Shown: positions 7,378 to 15,789, counted from the first letter of the stretch. The stretch is 64,000 bases of DNA from an uncultured Shimia sp. (GCF_947493595.1 NZ_CANLRL010000003.1:461044-525043), one strand, 5' to 3'. Notes: a model not told the origin generated them from the sequence alone. Numbers and translations are program-made.

Positions 7378-8748
7378 ATGTCTATCCCACAGTCCGGCGG
7401 CGGGCCGATCGAACATCACGATCAGCTGGCTGAATATCTCAGCGATGGCTGCAAACCCAAAGAAGACTGGCGTATTGGCACCGAACACGAGAAGTTTGGC
7501 TATTGCAAAGACACGCTAAAGCCACTGCCATACGAGGGCGAACGCTCCATTTTGGCGGTGCTGGAAGGTCTGCGTGACGGGCACGGCTGGGCGCCGGTGG
7601 AAGAAGGCGGCAAGCTGATTGGGCTGGAAAAAGACGGCGCTAATGTGAGCCTAGAGCCCGGTGGACAGTTGGAGCTGTCGGGTGCGCCGCTGGAGACTAT
7701 CCACCAGACCTGTGATGAGGTGAACCAACACCTGACAGATGTGAAAGACATCGCGGATAAGATTGGTGTGGGTTTCATCGGTCTGGGGGCGGCGCCGATC
7801 TGGAGCCACGAGGATATGCCTTTGATGCCCAAAGGCCGCTACAAGCTGATGGACAGCTATATGGGCAAGGTCGGCACCATGGGCACAACCATGATGCGCC
7901 GCACCTGCACGGTGCAGGTGAACCTGGATTTTGCCAGTGAGCCGGACATGGTGCAAAAGCTGCGGGTTGCCTTGGCGCTGCAACCGGTGGCCAATGCGCT
8001 GTTTGCCAATTCGCCGTTTTTGGATGGCAAACCCAACGGAGTAAAATCCACCCGTGGCCTGGTCTGGCGCAATTTGGATGATGCGCGCACAGGTATGTTG
8101 CCGTTTGTGTTTGAGGATGGCTTTGGTTTTGAGGCCTGGGTGCAATATGCGCTCGATGTGCCGATGTATTTTGTCTATCGCGATGGCACATACGTCAACG
8201 CGCTGGGCATGTCGTTCCGCGACTTCCTTAAAGGCGAGCTGCCTGCGTTGCCCGGTGAGAAGCCGACGCTGAGCGATTGGGCGGATCATTTGACCACCGC
8301 CTTCCCTGAGGCGCGGATCAAGAAGTTCATGGAAATGCGCGGCGCGGACGGTGGTCCGTGGCGGCGGCTGTGTGCGTTGCCGGCGTTCTGGGTTGGTCTG
8401 ATGTATGATCAATCCTCGCTGGATGCAGCCTGGGATCTGGTGAAAGGCTGGGATGCGGAGACGCGTGAAGCCTTGCGTGTGGCCGCCAGTGAAGACGGGC
8501 TTCAAGCGCAGGTTGGCACCATCAAGATGCATGATCTGGCGCGGGAAGTGTTGAAGATTTCCGAAGCGGGCTTGGTGGCGCGTGGCATGGCTGGTGCTGG
8601 CGGCTTGGTGCCCAATGAGACCCATTTCTTAAACGCGCTGAAAGAGAGCGTGGAGAGTGGCAAAGTGCCGGCGGATGAATTGCTGGAGCGCTATCACGGC
8701 GACTGGAACGGCGATCTGAGCCAGATCTACGGTGAGTATAGCTACTGA
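7378..8748 (+). CDS. gshA: Glutamate-cysteine ligase (plant/alphaproteobacterial type)
   Basis: This enzyme makes gamma-glutamylcysteine from glutamate, cysteine and ATP, the first step of glutathione synthesis. The 456-residue length and motifs fit the GCS2 class of alphaproteobacteria and plants rather than the E. coli type: RIGTEHEKFGY (near 33), LEPGGQLELSGAPLET (near 98), and MRRTCTVQVNLDF near 178. The start at ATG 7378 follows CAGGAGCGGAG. No gshB is nearby. A glutathione pool fits the oxidative-stress genes elsewhere in the window, but that link is general. Confidence 0.93.
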   Translation: MSIPQSGGGPIEHHDQLAEYLSDGCKPKEDWRIGTEHEKFGYCKDTLKPLPYEGERSILAVLEGLRDGHGWAPVEEGGKLIGLEKDGANVSLEPGGQLELSGAPLETIHQTCDEVNQHLTDVKDIADKIGVGFIGLGAAPIWSHEDMPLMPKGRYKLMDSYMGKVGTMGTTMMRRTCTVQVNLDFASEPDMVQKLRVALALQPVANALFANSPFLDGKPNGVKSTRGLVWRNLDDARTGMLPFVFEDGFGFEAWVQYALDVPMYFVYRDGTYVNALGMSFRDFLKGELPALPGEKPTLSDWADHLTTAFPEARIKKFMEMRGADGGPWRRLCALPAFWVGLMYDQSSLDAAWDLVKGWDAETREALRVAASEDGLQAQVGTIKMHDLAREVLKISEAGLVARGMAGAGGLVPNETHFLNALKESVESGKVPADELLERYHGDWNGDLSQIYGEYSY

Positions 8749-8773
8749 TTTTGGCGAAAGGGACGCCGCTGGC

Positions 8774-9214
8774 TTAGAGCAGGTGGCGTTCCTGGTTTCC
8801 ATGATCAGGGAAATATTTGAGGCACTCTTCTGGCAAGTTGAGTGTTGCGAGCATTTCTGGATAGCCGGGCACAACATGTAAGCGGATCGGGATGTTTTTG
8901 GCCGCGATGAGGCCCTCATACATGAGGATCGCCGGCTCAGACACTTTTGTGCTGCCAACCAAACAAATGTCGATTGGGCTGTCTAAGCTGCCATGCGCTT
9001 CGTTTGAGCGCCTGGTAAAATCATTCATTTCGTCATAGCCAATCTCAAAAGAGGTGACCCGGAAAAAATCGCTGACCTCGGACATGCCGGGTTGGTAGTC
9101 TGGGCGCTGGTAGCAGGCCTGTGTTTCGTCAAACAGTTCCTGAGGTGTGACCCGGCCCGAATAGACAATGTGGACAAGGTTTAAGTCAGGGATTGGCGTA
9201 AGGCTGACGGGCAT
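8774..9214 (-). CDS. Tandem paralogue 1 of an unrecognised small-protein family
   Basis: 146 residues, starting at ATG 9214 (MPVSLTPIPDLNLVHIVYSG). It shares with its four neighbours a GRVTPQELFDE segment near residue 20, a PGM..V.D core near 42, IGYDEM near 58, and a C-terminal VVPGYPEMLATLNLPEE block ending ERHLL. The alternating strands and amphipathic helices resemble SpoIIAA/STAS-like folds, but that is an impression, not a match. No signal peptide, membrane segment or catalytic motif is visible. It lies 20 bases after paralogue 2 and is the last gene of the array. Confidence 0.75.
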   Translation of the reverse strand: MPVSLTPIPDLNLVHIVYSGRVTPQELFDETQACYQRPDYQPGMSEVSDFFRVTSFEIGYDEMNDFTRRSNEAHGSLDSPIDICLVGSTKVSEPAILMYEGLIAAKNIPIRLHVVPGYPEMLATLNLPEECLKYFPDHGNQERHLL

Positions 9215-9234
9215 CAGGGGCTTTCAGGTGGCGG

Positions 9235-9675
9235 TCAAAGTAAGTGGCTTTCCTGCCGACAAAAGTCGGGCAAGTGTTGCAGGCCTTCAGGGGGGAGGTT
9301 CAAAACGGCCAAGACTTCTGGGTAGCCAGGCACAACATCCACATGGAAAGGGGCGTTGCTGGCGGCGGAGAGGTTTTCATACATCGCCATGGCGGCGGCG
9401 GTGACCTGGGTTTCGCCAACCAGAACCAACTGAATGGGCGTGGTCACGTCGCGGTAGGTTTCCATGGTTTTCTGAGCGTAAGCCATCATCTCGTCAAAGC
9501 CGATATCCACTTCGGTTACCTGGGACAGGTCGTTCACCGCGGGCATGCCCATGACAAAGGCGGGGTTTTGATGGCGCTTGGTTTGCTCGTCAAAAAGATC
9601 CTGGATGGTCACCCGTCCCGAATAGACATTATGCACAATTTTTAACTCGGGAATAACGGAAACGCTGATCGGCAA
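9235..9675 (-). CDS. Tandem paralogue 2, TTG start
   Basis: 146 residues if started at TTG 9675 (MPISVSVIPELKIVHNVYSG). I prefer this start because AAGGA lies seven bases upstream, and because the N-terminus and length then equal those of paralogue 1. An upstream ATG at 9735 would add 20 unrelated residues. Family landmarks are present: GRVTIQDLFDE, GMPAVNDLSQV, IGFDEMMAY, then VDVVPGYPEVLAVLNLPPEG and the ending ESHLL. Function is unknown. It is followed 20 bases later by paralogue 1, so these two are probably co-translated. Confidence 0.72.
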   Translation of the reverse strand: MPISVSVIPELKIVHNVYSGRVTIQDLFDEQTKRHQNPAFVMGMPAVNDLSQVTEVDIGFDEMMAYAQKTMETYRDVTTPIQLVLVGETQVTAAAMAMYENLSAASNAPFHVDVVPGYPEVLAVLNLPPEGLQHLPDFCRQESHLL

Positions 9676-9792
9676 TTCAAAATCCTTTTCAGCAGTTTGC
9701 GGCACATTGGATACCATTTCAAGCGTAGCGGGCAATATGGTTCGAGCGCGCCACCTAGGGGCGTTTGGGGGCGGCGAAGGCTGAGACCCGCT

Positions 9793-10248
9793 TTAGGAGG
9801 ACATGCGGGTGAGCAAATGCGCCTCACTTTGACAGTCCTCAGGGAACAGTTCGATGGTTTCCGGTGGCAGGTCCAGAATGGCAAGCACGTCCGGGAAACC
9901 CTGCAGGATGTCGACGCTGGCCATGCCGTCTTCTAGATCGGACAGTGACCGGAACATCTCCGCCAGCCAGGTGCTTTGTTCGTTGCTACAAACAATGAAG
10001 ATATGCACCGGTTCGCCGCGTTCGCGGTGGCGTTCTTGCACCCTTGCGGTGAAGGCCTTCATGTCGTCAAAGCCAACATCAAAATCCACAAGGTTGAGCA
10101 TGTCCAAGACCATATGCATGCCGGGATAGAAGTCTGGGTTGGCGTGCAGGGCTTGGGACGAGTCGGTGAATTCTTTAAACGTCACGCAGCCTGTGAACCG
10201 GCTATAGACCAGCGGTGCTGGGGTTAGCAGGTGGCTTTCAATCGGCAT
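9793..10248 (-). CDS. Tandem paralogue 3
   Basis: 151 residues from ATG 10248 (MPIESHLLTPAPLVYSRFTG), with AAGGAG five bases upstream. A GTG two codons earlier would bury that site. By eye it is closest to paralogue 4: both have HIFIVCS near residue 82, WLAEMFR near 95, and a GFP..LA..D.PP block ending with an extra MSS or LSS tail after HLL. The shared aspartates and IGFD/VGFDDM segment tie it to the other copies. Function is unknown. Confidence 0.75.
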   Translation of the reverse strand: MPIESHLLTPAPLVYSRFTGCVTFKEFTDSSQALHANPDFYPGMHMVLDMLNLVDFDVGFDDMKAFTARVQERHRERGEPVHIFIVCSNEQSTWLAEMFRSLSDLEDGMASVDILQGFPDVLAILDLPPETIELFPEDCQSEAHLLTRMSS

Positions 10249-10394
10249 GGACACTCCTTAGTTTGGCGCCGTGTCGGTTCTGGCCGGGGTGCACCGGCTG
10301 CTCTCAGGATGCGAGGAGCACCCGCCTGTGTCAAGTGGTCGCAGGCGCGGCGGTGATGGACGTTGGGTCGGAGCGTGTTGTGCTGTGTGGCGTG

Positions 10395-10850
10395 CTAAGA
10401 GCTCAGACGGTTCAGTAGGTGAGACTCGGTTTGGCAATCCTCGGGGAAGAGTTTGATGGTGTCCGGCGGCATGTCGAGCAGGGCAAGGACTTCGGGAAAG
10501 CCGTGCAGGATTTCAATGCTGGCCAGACCGGGTTCCAGGTCAGCCAGTGCACGGAACATCTCGGCCAGCCACCTGCCCTGTTCGCTGCTGCAGACAATAA
10601 AGATATGCACTTGCTTTCCGCGGTCGCGATGGCGGTTTCGGGTCAGAGTGGCAAAATCCCTCATCTGGTCAAAACCGATGTCAAAATCGGTGACATCGAG
10701 CATGTCGACAACAGTGTGGGTGCCGGGTTTGAACCCTGGGTCTGCGTGCAGCGCCAAAGAGGATGTGGTGAGTTCATCCATGGTGACGTGGCCGGAAAAC
10801 CGTCGGTAGGCCAGTGGGGCGGGATTTAGGATTTTGTTCTCAATTGGCAT
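10395..10850 (-). CDS. Tandem paralogue 4
   Basis: 151 residues from ATG 10850 (MPIENKILNPAPLAYRRFSG), with AAGGA five bases upstream. It has the same length and closest sequence to paralogue 3 (HIFIVCSSEQ.RWLAEMFRALADLE, then EILHGFPEVLALLDMPPDT, ending LLNRLSS), which points to a recent duplication of this pair. A 146-base gap separates it from paralogue 3, enough for a separate promoter. No known domain is recognised. Confidence 0.75.
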   Translation of the reverse strand: MPIENKILNPAPLAYRRFSGHVTMDELTTSSLALHADPGFKPGTHTVVDMLDVTDFDIGFDQMRDFATLTRNRHRDRGKQVHIFIVCSSEQGRWLAEMFRALADLEPGLASIEILHGFPEVLALLDMPPDTIKLFPEDCQTESHLLNRLSS

Positions 10851-10911
10851 GAGCATCCTTGGTCAGTTGGTCCGTGGTGCTGCGGAACATACGGTTGGTC
10901 CAGCATGGAAG

Positions 10912-10928
10912 GACCGTGTCGCACGGTC
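10912..10928. other. Perfect short hairpin upstream of paralogue 4
   Basis: GACCGTG and CACGGTC pair exactly across a TCG loop. The hairpin lies in the 171-base gap between paralogue 5 and paralogue 4. There is no T-run on either strand, so it could be a regulator site or an RNA stem rather than a terminator. Confidence 0.35.
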
Positions 10929-11021
10929 AAGTGACCCCTGCGGCACCTTGGGGAGACTGTTTACACCACCTCCATTTAGTATTCCAAAATTGGAATGCAA
11001 TGTCGGTGTGGCAAGCAGACC

Positions 11022-11462
11022 TCAGAGCAGATGGGTTTCATCCAGACAATGGGCGGGAAGCTCTGCGATTTGCTCTTCGGATAGGTCCAATCCGGCAAAG
11101 ATCTCCGGATAGCCGGGCATGACGTTGATGTTGACGTTGCTGTTCATGGATTCGGCAAAAGCGATGTACATTTCGGCGATGGAAAAACCGAGTTTGTTTT
11201 GGTCCAGCAAGCACAGGTTGAGAGGTTTGGGGTTGGCGCGGTGGAACTCTGTATAGACAGTGGTGAATTCCAGCATGTCGTCATAGCCGGCTTGCATGTC
11301 TGTCACACCGCGAAAATCGCCCACTTCGGTCATGCCGCGGATGTAGTCGGGGTGTTGGTACATGCCATTGAGTGCTGTCCAGAGTTCGCCCGGCCCAACC
11401 GTGTCATATAGCTCAACATGAATGAGGGCGGCTTTGGGCAGGAGTTTGGCGCGAACTGGCAA
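11022..11462 (-). CDS. Tandem paralogue 5, TTG start
   Basis: 146 residues from TTG 11462 (MPVRAKLLPKAALIHVELYD), with GAGGA six bases upstream. It is the most divergent copy: the N-terminal GRVT is replaced by DTVGPGEL. It keeps GMTEVGDF, AGYDDMLEF, MY in the middle, and the C-terminal VMPGYPEIFAGLDLSEEQ ending ETHLL. It is the array member nearest to mdeB, which runs in the same direction 97 bases upstream. Function is unknown. Confidence 0.72.
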   Translation of the reverse strand: MPVRAKLLPKAALIHVELYDTVGPGELWTALNGMYQHPDYIRGMTEVGDFRGVTDMQAGYDDMLEFTTVYTEFHRANPKPLNLCLLDQNKLGFSIAEMYIAFAESMNSNVNINVMPGYPEIFAGLDLSEEQIAELPAHCLDETHLL

Positions 11463-11531
11463 GCGGGATCCTCTTAGGCTGGCGTTGGATCAGCATGCGG
11501 AACAGGGGGCTGCGCCGTCAAGAGGTGGGCC

Positions 11532-11550
11532 GCGCAGCACGGGGCTGCGC
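11532..11550 (-). terminator. GC hairpin after mdeB
   Basis: GCGCAGC and GCTGCGC pair across a 5-base loop, ten bases downstream of the mdeB stop. It has no T-run, so it could be a weak terminator or a stabilising stem between mdeB and the paralogue array. Confidence 0.35.
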
Positions 11551-11559
11551 AGCGTGGCT

Positions 11560-13932
11560 TTAGGCTTGGGGTTGCAAGCTGCGACCAGCGGTCAAAGCGT
11601 TGATGCGGGACACAATGGTTGCGGCGTCCAGACCGTGATGGCGGTAGAGATCGCCGATGGTGCCGGTTTGGCCAAAGTGCTCCACCCCAAGCGGCAATGT
11701 TTGGTGACCCTGTACGGCGCCGAGCCAGCTGAGCGTGGCCGGGTGGCCGTCGATCACCGTCAGCAGGCGGCAATGTGGCGGCAGATCACACAAAAGCCGC
11801 TCGATGTGGCTTTGGGCCGACATTTGCCCGCGCGCACGGGCACGTTGGGCGGCGGTCCAACCGGCGTTGAGGCGGTCGGCTGAGGTGACGGCCAACACGC
11901 CGATGTCGCGGCGGTCATTGGCGATTTGTCCGGCGGCTTTGATGGCTTCCGGCGCGACGGAACCCTGGTAGGCAATCACCACCTCGCAGTTGGGACCGGG
12001 TTTGCGCAGCCAGTAGGCGCCGTCGATGGCACCTTGCTTGAAGGCATCATCATGGCGTTTGCCGGGTTGCTCGATAGGGTTGGTGGTGAGGCGGAGATAG
12101 ACGGAGCCGCCGGTTTCGTCGCGCAGCCAGGTGCGCTCGTCTGGGTCGCCTTCGCCGTCGCGTTGCAGGTAGTCAAAGGCCCATTGCATGAGTACGGCCA
12201 GCTCATCGGCAAAGGCAGGCTCAAACGAGGCCAAACCGTCCTGCGACATGCCGATCAATGGTGAGGCGATGGATTGGTGCGCGCCGCCTTCGGGGGCGAG
12301 GGTCACGCCAGAAGGGGTGCCGACCAGCAGGAAACGGGCGTCTTGGTAGCAGGCGTAGTTGAGCGCATCGAGGCCACGGGAGACAAAGGGATCATAGACG
12401 GTGCCGATGGGGATAAGGCGTTTGCCGAACAGGGAGTGGGAAAGGCCTGCGGCCCCCAGCAGGAGCATCAGGTTCATTTCGGCAATGCCTAACTCGATGT
12501 GCTGGCCCTCCGGCGTGAACTCCCATTTGGCTGTTGAGGGAATGCGGTGCTCGATGAAGGCATCGGCTTGGGCTTCGCGGGCAAAAAGCTTGCGGCGGTT
12601 GACCCATGGGCCGAGGTTGGTGGTGCCGGTCACATCGGGCGAGGTGGTCACGATGCGGGACGCCAGCGCGCTGTCGCCTTTGGAGAGGTCATCGAGGATC
12701 TTGCCAAAAGCCATTTGCGTGGAGGTCTCGCGGTCGCTGTCGAGTGAGATTGCAGGCACAGGCAGTTTGGCATCGGAGAAGCGGCGTGGGCCTTGGGCAA
12801 AGAACGGCACTTCAGACAGAAAATCGCGCAGGGCGGCGGGGTCGGTGACGGTGGCCATCGGCTCCCATTCCTGACCTTCGGCCACACCCATGTGTTTTTG
12901 CCACGTGGCCATCTGCGTTTTGTTCATCAGACCGCCGTGGTTGTCTTTGTGGCCTGCAATCGGCGTGCCCCAGCCTTTGATGGTGTAGGCCAGAAAACAG
13001 GTGGGGCGGTCGTGGTCGATGGCGGCGAAGGTCTCCGCCATGGTTTCCACACAGTTGCCGCCGAGGTTTTCCATCAGTTCGGCCAGCTCTTCGTCGCTGC
13101 GCCGGTCCAGAAGTGCTGTGACGTCGCCTTGGTCGCCCAAGTCGTCCATCAGGTGTTTGCGCCAGACTGCGCCGCCCATGAAGGTCAGCGCGGAGTAGTC
13201 TTGGTTGGGGCAGCTGTCGATCCAGTCGCGCAGTTTGTCACCGCCGGGTTCCGCAAAGGCGGCGCGTTGCAGGGCACCGTATTTTACGCGCACCACGTCC
13301 CAGCCAAAGGCGTCAAAGATCTTTTCGACGCGTTCAAACAGGCCCTCGCGGACAATACCGTCGAGGCTTTGGCGGTTGTAGTCGATGATCCACCAGGTGT
13401 TGCGCAGGTCGTTTTTCCAACCCTCTTGCAGGGCCTCATAGACGTTGCCTTCGTCCAGTTCCGCATCCCCCACCAGTGCAACCATGCGGCCCTGCGGCGC
13501 GTCTGAGCCCCAGTCTTTGGCGGTGATGTAGTCTTGGATCAGCGAGGCAAAGGAGGTGATCGCCACGCCAAGACCCACGGAGCCGGTGGAGAAATCCACA
13601 TCGTCGATGTCTTTGGTGCGGCTGGGGTAGCTTTGCACGCCGCCAAAGCCGCGGAAGTTTTCCATTTTCTCGCGGGTCTGATTGCCCATCAGGTATTGCA
13701 TGGCGTGAAAGATCGGCGAGGCGTGGGGTTTCACGGCAAGGCGGTCTTCGGGCTTGAGCGTGGCAAAGTAGAGCGCGGTCATGATCGAGACCATGGAAGC
13801 CGAGCTGGCCTGGTGGCCGCCGATCTTGATGCCGTCTTCTTTAGGGCGGATATGGTTGGCGTTGTGGATCATCCAATGGGACAGCCACAGCAGGCGTTGT
13901 TCGATGGTCTTCAGATGCTGGGTGTCGGTCAT
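11560..13932 (-). CDS. mdeB: 2-oxoacid dehydrogenase E1 homologue, MdeB type
   Basis: 790 residues, similar in layout to homodimeric pyruvate dehydrogenase E1 (AceE) and transketolase-like thiamine-diphosphate enzymes. It has GGHQASSASM (near 38), the ThDP motif GDAELDEGN...IIDYNRQSLDG (about 153-192), and a transketolase-type central domain (GQHIELGIAEMN near 480). In Pseudomonas putida, mdeB lies beside methionine gamma-lyase and acts on the 2-oxobutyrate that enzyme releases; the same neighbourhood here supports the name. No E2 or E3 gene is nearby. The ATG at 13932 has GGAG seven bases upstream. A strong hairpin separates it from mdeA. Confidence 0.83.
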   Translation of the reverse strand: MTDTQHLKTIEQRLLWLSHWMIHNANHIRPKEDGIKIGGHQASSASMVSIMTALYFATLKPEDRLAVKPHASPIFHAMQYLMGNQTREKMENFRGFGGVQSYPSRTKDIDDVDFSTGSVGLGVAITSFASLIQDYITAKDWGSDAPQGRMVALVGDAELDEGNVYEALQEGWKNDLRNTWWIIDYNRQSLDGIVREGLFERVEKIFDAFGWDVVRVKYGALQRAAFAEPGGDKLRDWIDSCPNQDYSALTFMGGAVWRKHLMDDLGDQGDVTALLDRRSDEELAELMENLGGNCVETMAETFAAIDHDRPTCFLAYTIKGWGTPIAGHKDNHGGLMNKTQMATWQKHMGVAEGQEWEPMATVTDPAALRDFLSEVPFFAQGPRRFSDAKLPVPAISLDSDRETSTQMAFGKILDDLSKGDSALASRIVTTSPDVTGTTNLGPWVNRRKLFAREAQADAFIEHRIPSTAKWEFTPEGQHIELGIAEMNLMLLLGAAGLSHSLFGKRLIPIGTVYDPFVSRGLDALNYACYQDARFLLVGTPSGVTLAPEGGAHQSIASPLIGMSQDGLASFEPAFADELAVLMQWAFDYLQRDGEGDPDERTWLRDETGGSVYLRLTTNPIEQPGKRHDDAFKQGAIDGAYWLRKPGPNCEVVIAYQGSVAPEAIKAAGQIANDRRDIGVLAVTSADRLNAGWTAAQRARARGQMSAQSHIERLLCDLPPHCRLLTVIDGHPATLSWLGAVQGHQTLPLGVEHFGQTGTIGDLYRHHGLDAATIVSRINALTAGRSLQPQA

Positions 13933-13963
13933 TGTCTGGCTCCGGTGGGCAATTGGGGAGAGT

Positions 13964-13994
13964 GGCCTTGGCGCAAGTGTAGCACGCCAAGGCC
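13964..13994 (-). other. Strong hairpin between mdeA and mdeB
   Basis: GGCCTTGGCG and CGCCAAGGCC form a perfect 10-bp stem with an 11-base loop, eight bases after the mdeA stop. No T-run follows on the coding strand. It could attenuate transcription into mdeB or protect the mdeA mRNA end. Confidence 0.55.
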
Positions 13995-14001
13995 GAAGGG
14001 C

Positions 14002-15216
14002 TTATTCCGCGGCGATGCGGGTGGGCAGAGCGTCGAGCGCCTGGGCGAGATCGGCGAGGATGTCCTCGACTTCTTCGAGACCCACAGACAGGCGCACGAG
14101 GCCTTCGGTGATGTTGTGCGCGGCACGTTCTTCTGGCGTGTAGGTGGAGTGGGTCATGGAGGCCGGGTGCTGGATCAGGCTTTCCGCGTCACCCAGAGAA
14201 ACCGCCCGCTGGATGAGGTTGAGGTTGTTCATCAGGGCGATGCCTGCGTCGTGGCCTTCGACCAGCTCAAAGGCAATCATCGCGCCGGGCTTGTCCATTT
14301 GGCGCTCTGCCAGCTCATGCTGTGGGAAGCTTTTGAGACCCGGGAAAGAGACGGAGGCGATGGCCGGATGGCTTTCGAGCCATTCCGCAACGGTGATGGC
14401 GGAAGCGACGTGCCGGTCCAGACGCAAGGCCAGGGTTTTTAATCCGCGCAGGATCAGCATGGCGTTAAACGGTGCCATCACTGCGCCGGTCATGTCTTTC
14501 ATTCCCACAAGACGGATGTCGGCAATTTGGTCGGCGGTGCCGACGACCAGACCGGCCACCACATCACCGTGACCACCGAGGTATTTGGTGGCGGAGTGCA
14601 GAACAATGTCTGCGCCGAGCTCGATAGGACGGGTCAGGTACGGCGTGGCGTAGGTGTTGTCGACCACCACAGTGGCGCTCACGCTGTGCGCAATCTCAGA
14701 GGCGGCGGCGATGTCGACCAGACGCATGTTCGGGTTGGCCGGGGTTTCAAAGTAGACCACGCGGGTTTTTTCAGAGACAGCTTCGCGTAGATTTTCGATG
14801 TCGGTCATGTCGACGTGGGTGATGGTCACGCCCCATTTGGCCAAGCCGTGCTGCATGAAGGCAAAGGTGCAGCCGTATAGCGTTTTGTCGACAATGAGTT
14901 CGTCACCGGGGGAGAGCAGGGTCCAGAGCGTGGCGGTGATGCCGCCCATGCCGGAGGCCAGAGCAAGACCGGCTTCGGCGCCTTCGAGTGTCGCGATGCG
15001 CTGTTCCAGCAGATCGCAGGTTGGGTTGGAGATGCGGGAATAGATGTGGCCCACGCGGTCACCAGCAAACATCTCCCCACCCGCTTGAGCGGTTTCAAAA
15101 GTGAAGGTCGAGGTGAGGTGCAGCGGCGGGGTCAGCGCACCTTCGTTGTCCTGCGGATCATAGGCGTGGTGGATGGCGCGGGTGGCGAAGCCTTGCGGCG
15201 TGTTGCGTTTGGTCAT
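14002..15216 (-). CDS. mdeA: Methionine gamma-lyase
   Basis: A PLP enzyme that splits methionine to methanethiol, 2-oxobutyrate and ammonia. Started at ATG 15216, it has 404 residues, and key positions coincide with the P. putida enzyme: Tyr59 and Arg61 (YSRISNPT), Tyr114 and Cys116 (LYGCTFAF), and the PLP Lys211 (SATKYLGGHGD). Cys116 is what separates methionine gamma-lyases from cystathionine lyases, which have Gly there. This makes a methanethiol-releasing role likely in a marine bacterium. It is divergent from the Lrp-type gene mdeR and is followed by mdeB. GAGGA lies upstream of the start. Confidence 0.92.
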   Translation of the reverse strand: MTKRNTPQGFATRAIHHAYDPQDNEGALTPPLHLTSTFTFETAQAGGEMFAGDRVGHIYSRISNPTCDLLEQRIATLEGAEAGLALASGMGGITATLWTLLSPGDELIVDKTLYGCTFAFMQHGLAKWGVTITHVDMTDIENLREAVSEKTRVVYFETPANPNMRLVDIAAASEIAHSVSATVVVDNTYATPYLTRPIELGADIVLHSATKYLGGHGDVVAGLVVGTADQIADIRLVGMKDMTGAVMAPFNAMLILRGLKTLALRLDRHVASAITVAEWLESHPAIASVSFPGLKSFPQHELAERQMDKPGAMIAFELVEGHDAGIALMNNLNLIQRAVSLGDAESLIQHPASMTHSTYTPEERAAHNITEGLVRLSVGLEEVEDILADLAQALDALPTRIAAE

Positions 15217-15275
15217 GGGAGAGTCCTCGCGTAAAACTGTTGGGGTCAGTTTGAGTGAGGATGTGGGGCAGGTGA

Positions 15276-15293
15276 TTGCGAAAAATAGCGCAA
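15276..15293. promoter_or_regulatory. Dyad in the mdeA-mdeR gap, candidate MdeR box
   Basis: TTGCG and CGCAA are inverted around an 8-base A-rich spacer. The dyad lies about 60 bases upstream of mdeA and 40 upstream of mdeR. The AT-rich centre and position suit an Lrp-family operator. TTGCGA at its left edge could also be a -35 for mdeR, with TAGATT 17 bases on. Confidence 0.5.
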
Positions 15294-15305
15294 AAGGATA
15301 GATTG

Positions 15306-15322
15306 TTGGCATAATCTGCCAA
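15306..15322. promoter_or_regulatory. Second dyad overlapping the mdeR ribosome site
   Basis: TTGGCA and TGCCAA are exact inverted repeats around TAATC. The right arm runs into the AAGGAG ribosome site of mdeR, so a protein bound here, or an RNA stem, would block mdeR translation or transcription. This would suit autoregulation. Confidence 0.5.
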
Positions 15323-15333
15323 GGAGTCACCAG

Positions 15334-15789
15334 ATGGATGCCAAGGATCGCCAGATCATCCGGGCTTTGCAAGCCAATGGCCGCATGACCAACCAAGATT
15401 TGGCAGAGGCGGTGAACCTGTCACCCAGCCCCTGCTTGCGGCGGTTGCGCAATCTGGAAGGCTCTGGCGCGATCACCGGCTATGGCGCGGAGGTGGATGC
15501 CAAGGCCTATGGCCTGCCGGTAACAGTCTTTGTGCGGGTGAAGCTGGAGCGGCACAATGAGGAGGATGTGCAGCGGTTCGAGCGCGCAGTGATGTTGATT
15601 GACGAAGTGCTGGAGTGCCATATCCTGACCGGCGCAACCGATTATCAGCTGCGCGTGGTGGTCAGTGATCTGGAGGCTTATGAGGAATTCATCCGCCTGC
15701 GCATTCATCCGATTGGCGGGATAGCCAGCATCGACACCACTTTTGCCTATGGCACGGTGAAAAAGACGGCGGTGTTTCCGGCTTTATAG
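15334..15789 (+). CDS. mdeR: Lrp/AsnC-family regulator of the mde genes
   Basis: 151 residues: an N-terminal helix-turn-helix (DRQIIRALQANGRMTNQDLAEAVNLSPSPC.RR, residues about 5-38) and a C-terminal RAM effector domain (VFVRVKLE near 66; GATDYQLRVVVSD near 102). Lrp proteins form octamers that sense amino acids. The divergent position next to mdeA copies P. putida, where MdeR activates mdeAB. The ATG at 15334 has AAGGAG eight bases upstream. Its last six bases overlap the 3' end of uxuA on the other strand. Confidence 0.88.
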   Translation: MDAKDRQIIRALQANGRMTNQDLAEAVNLSPSPCLRRLRNLEGSGAITGYGAEVDAKAYGLPVTVFVRVKLERHNEEDVQRFERAVMLIDEVLECHILTGATDYQLRVVVSDLEAYEEFIRLRIHPIGGIASIDTTFAYGTVKKTAVFPAL

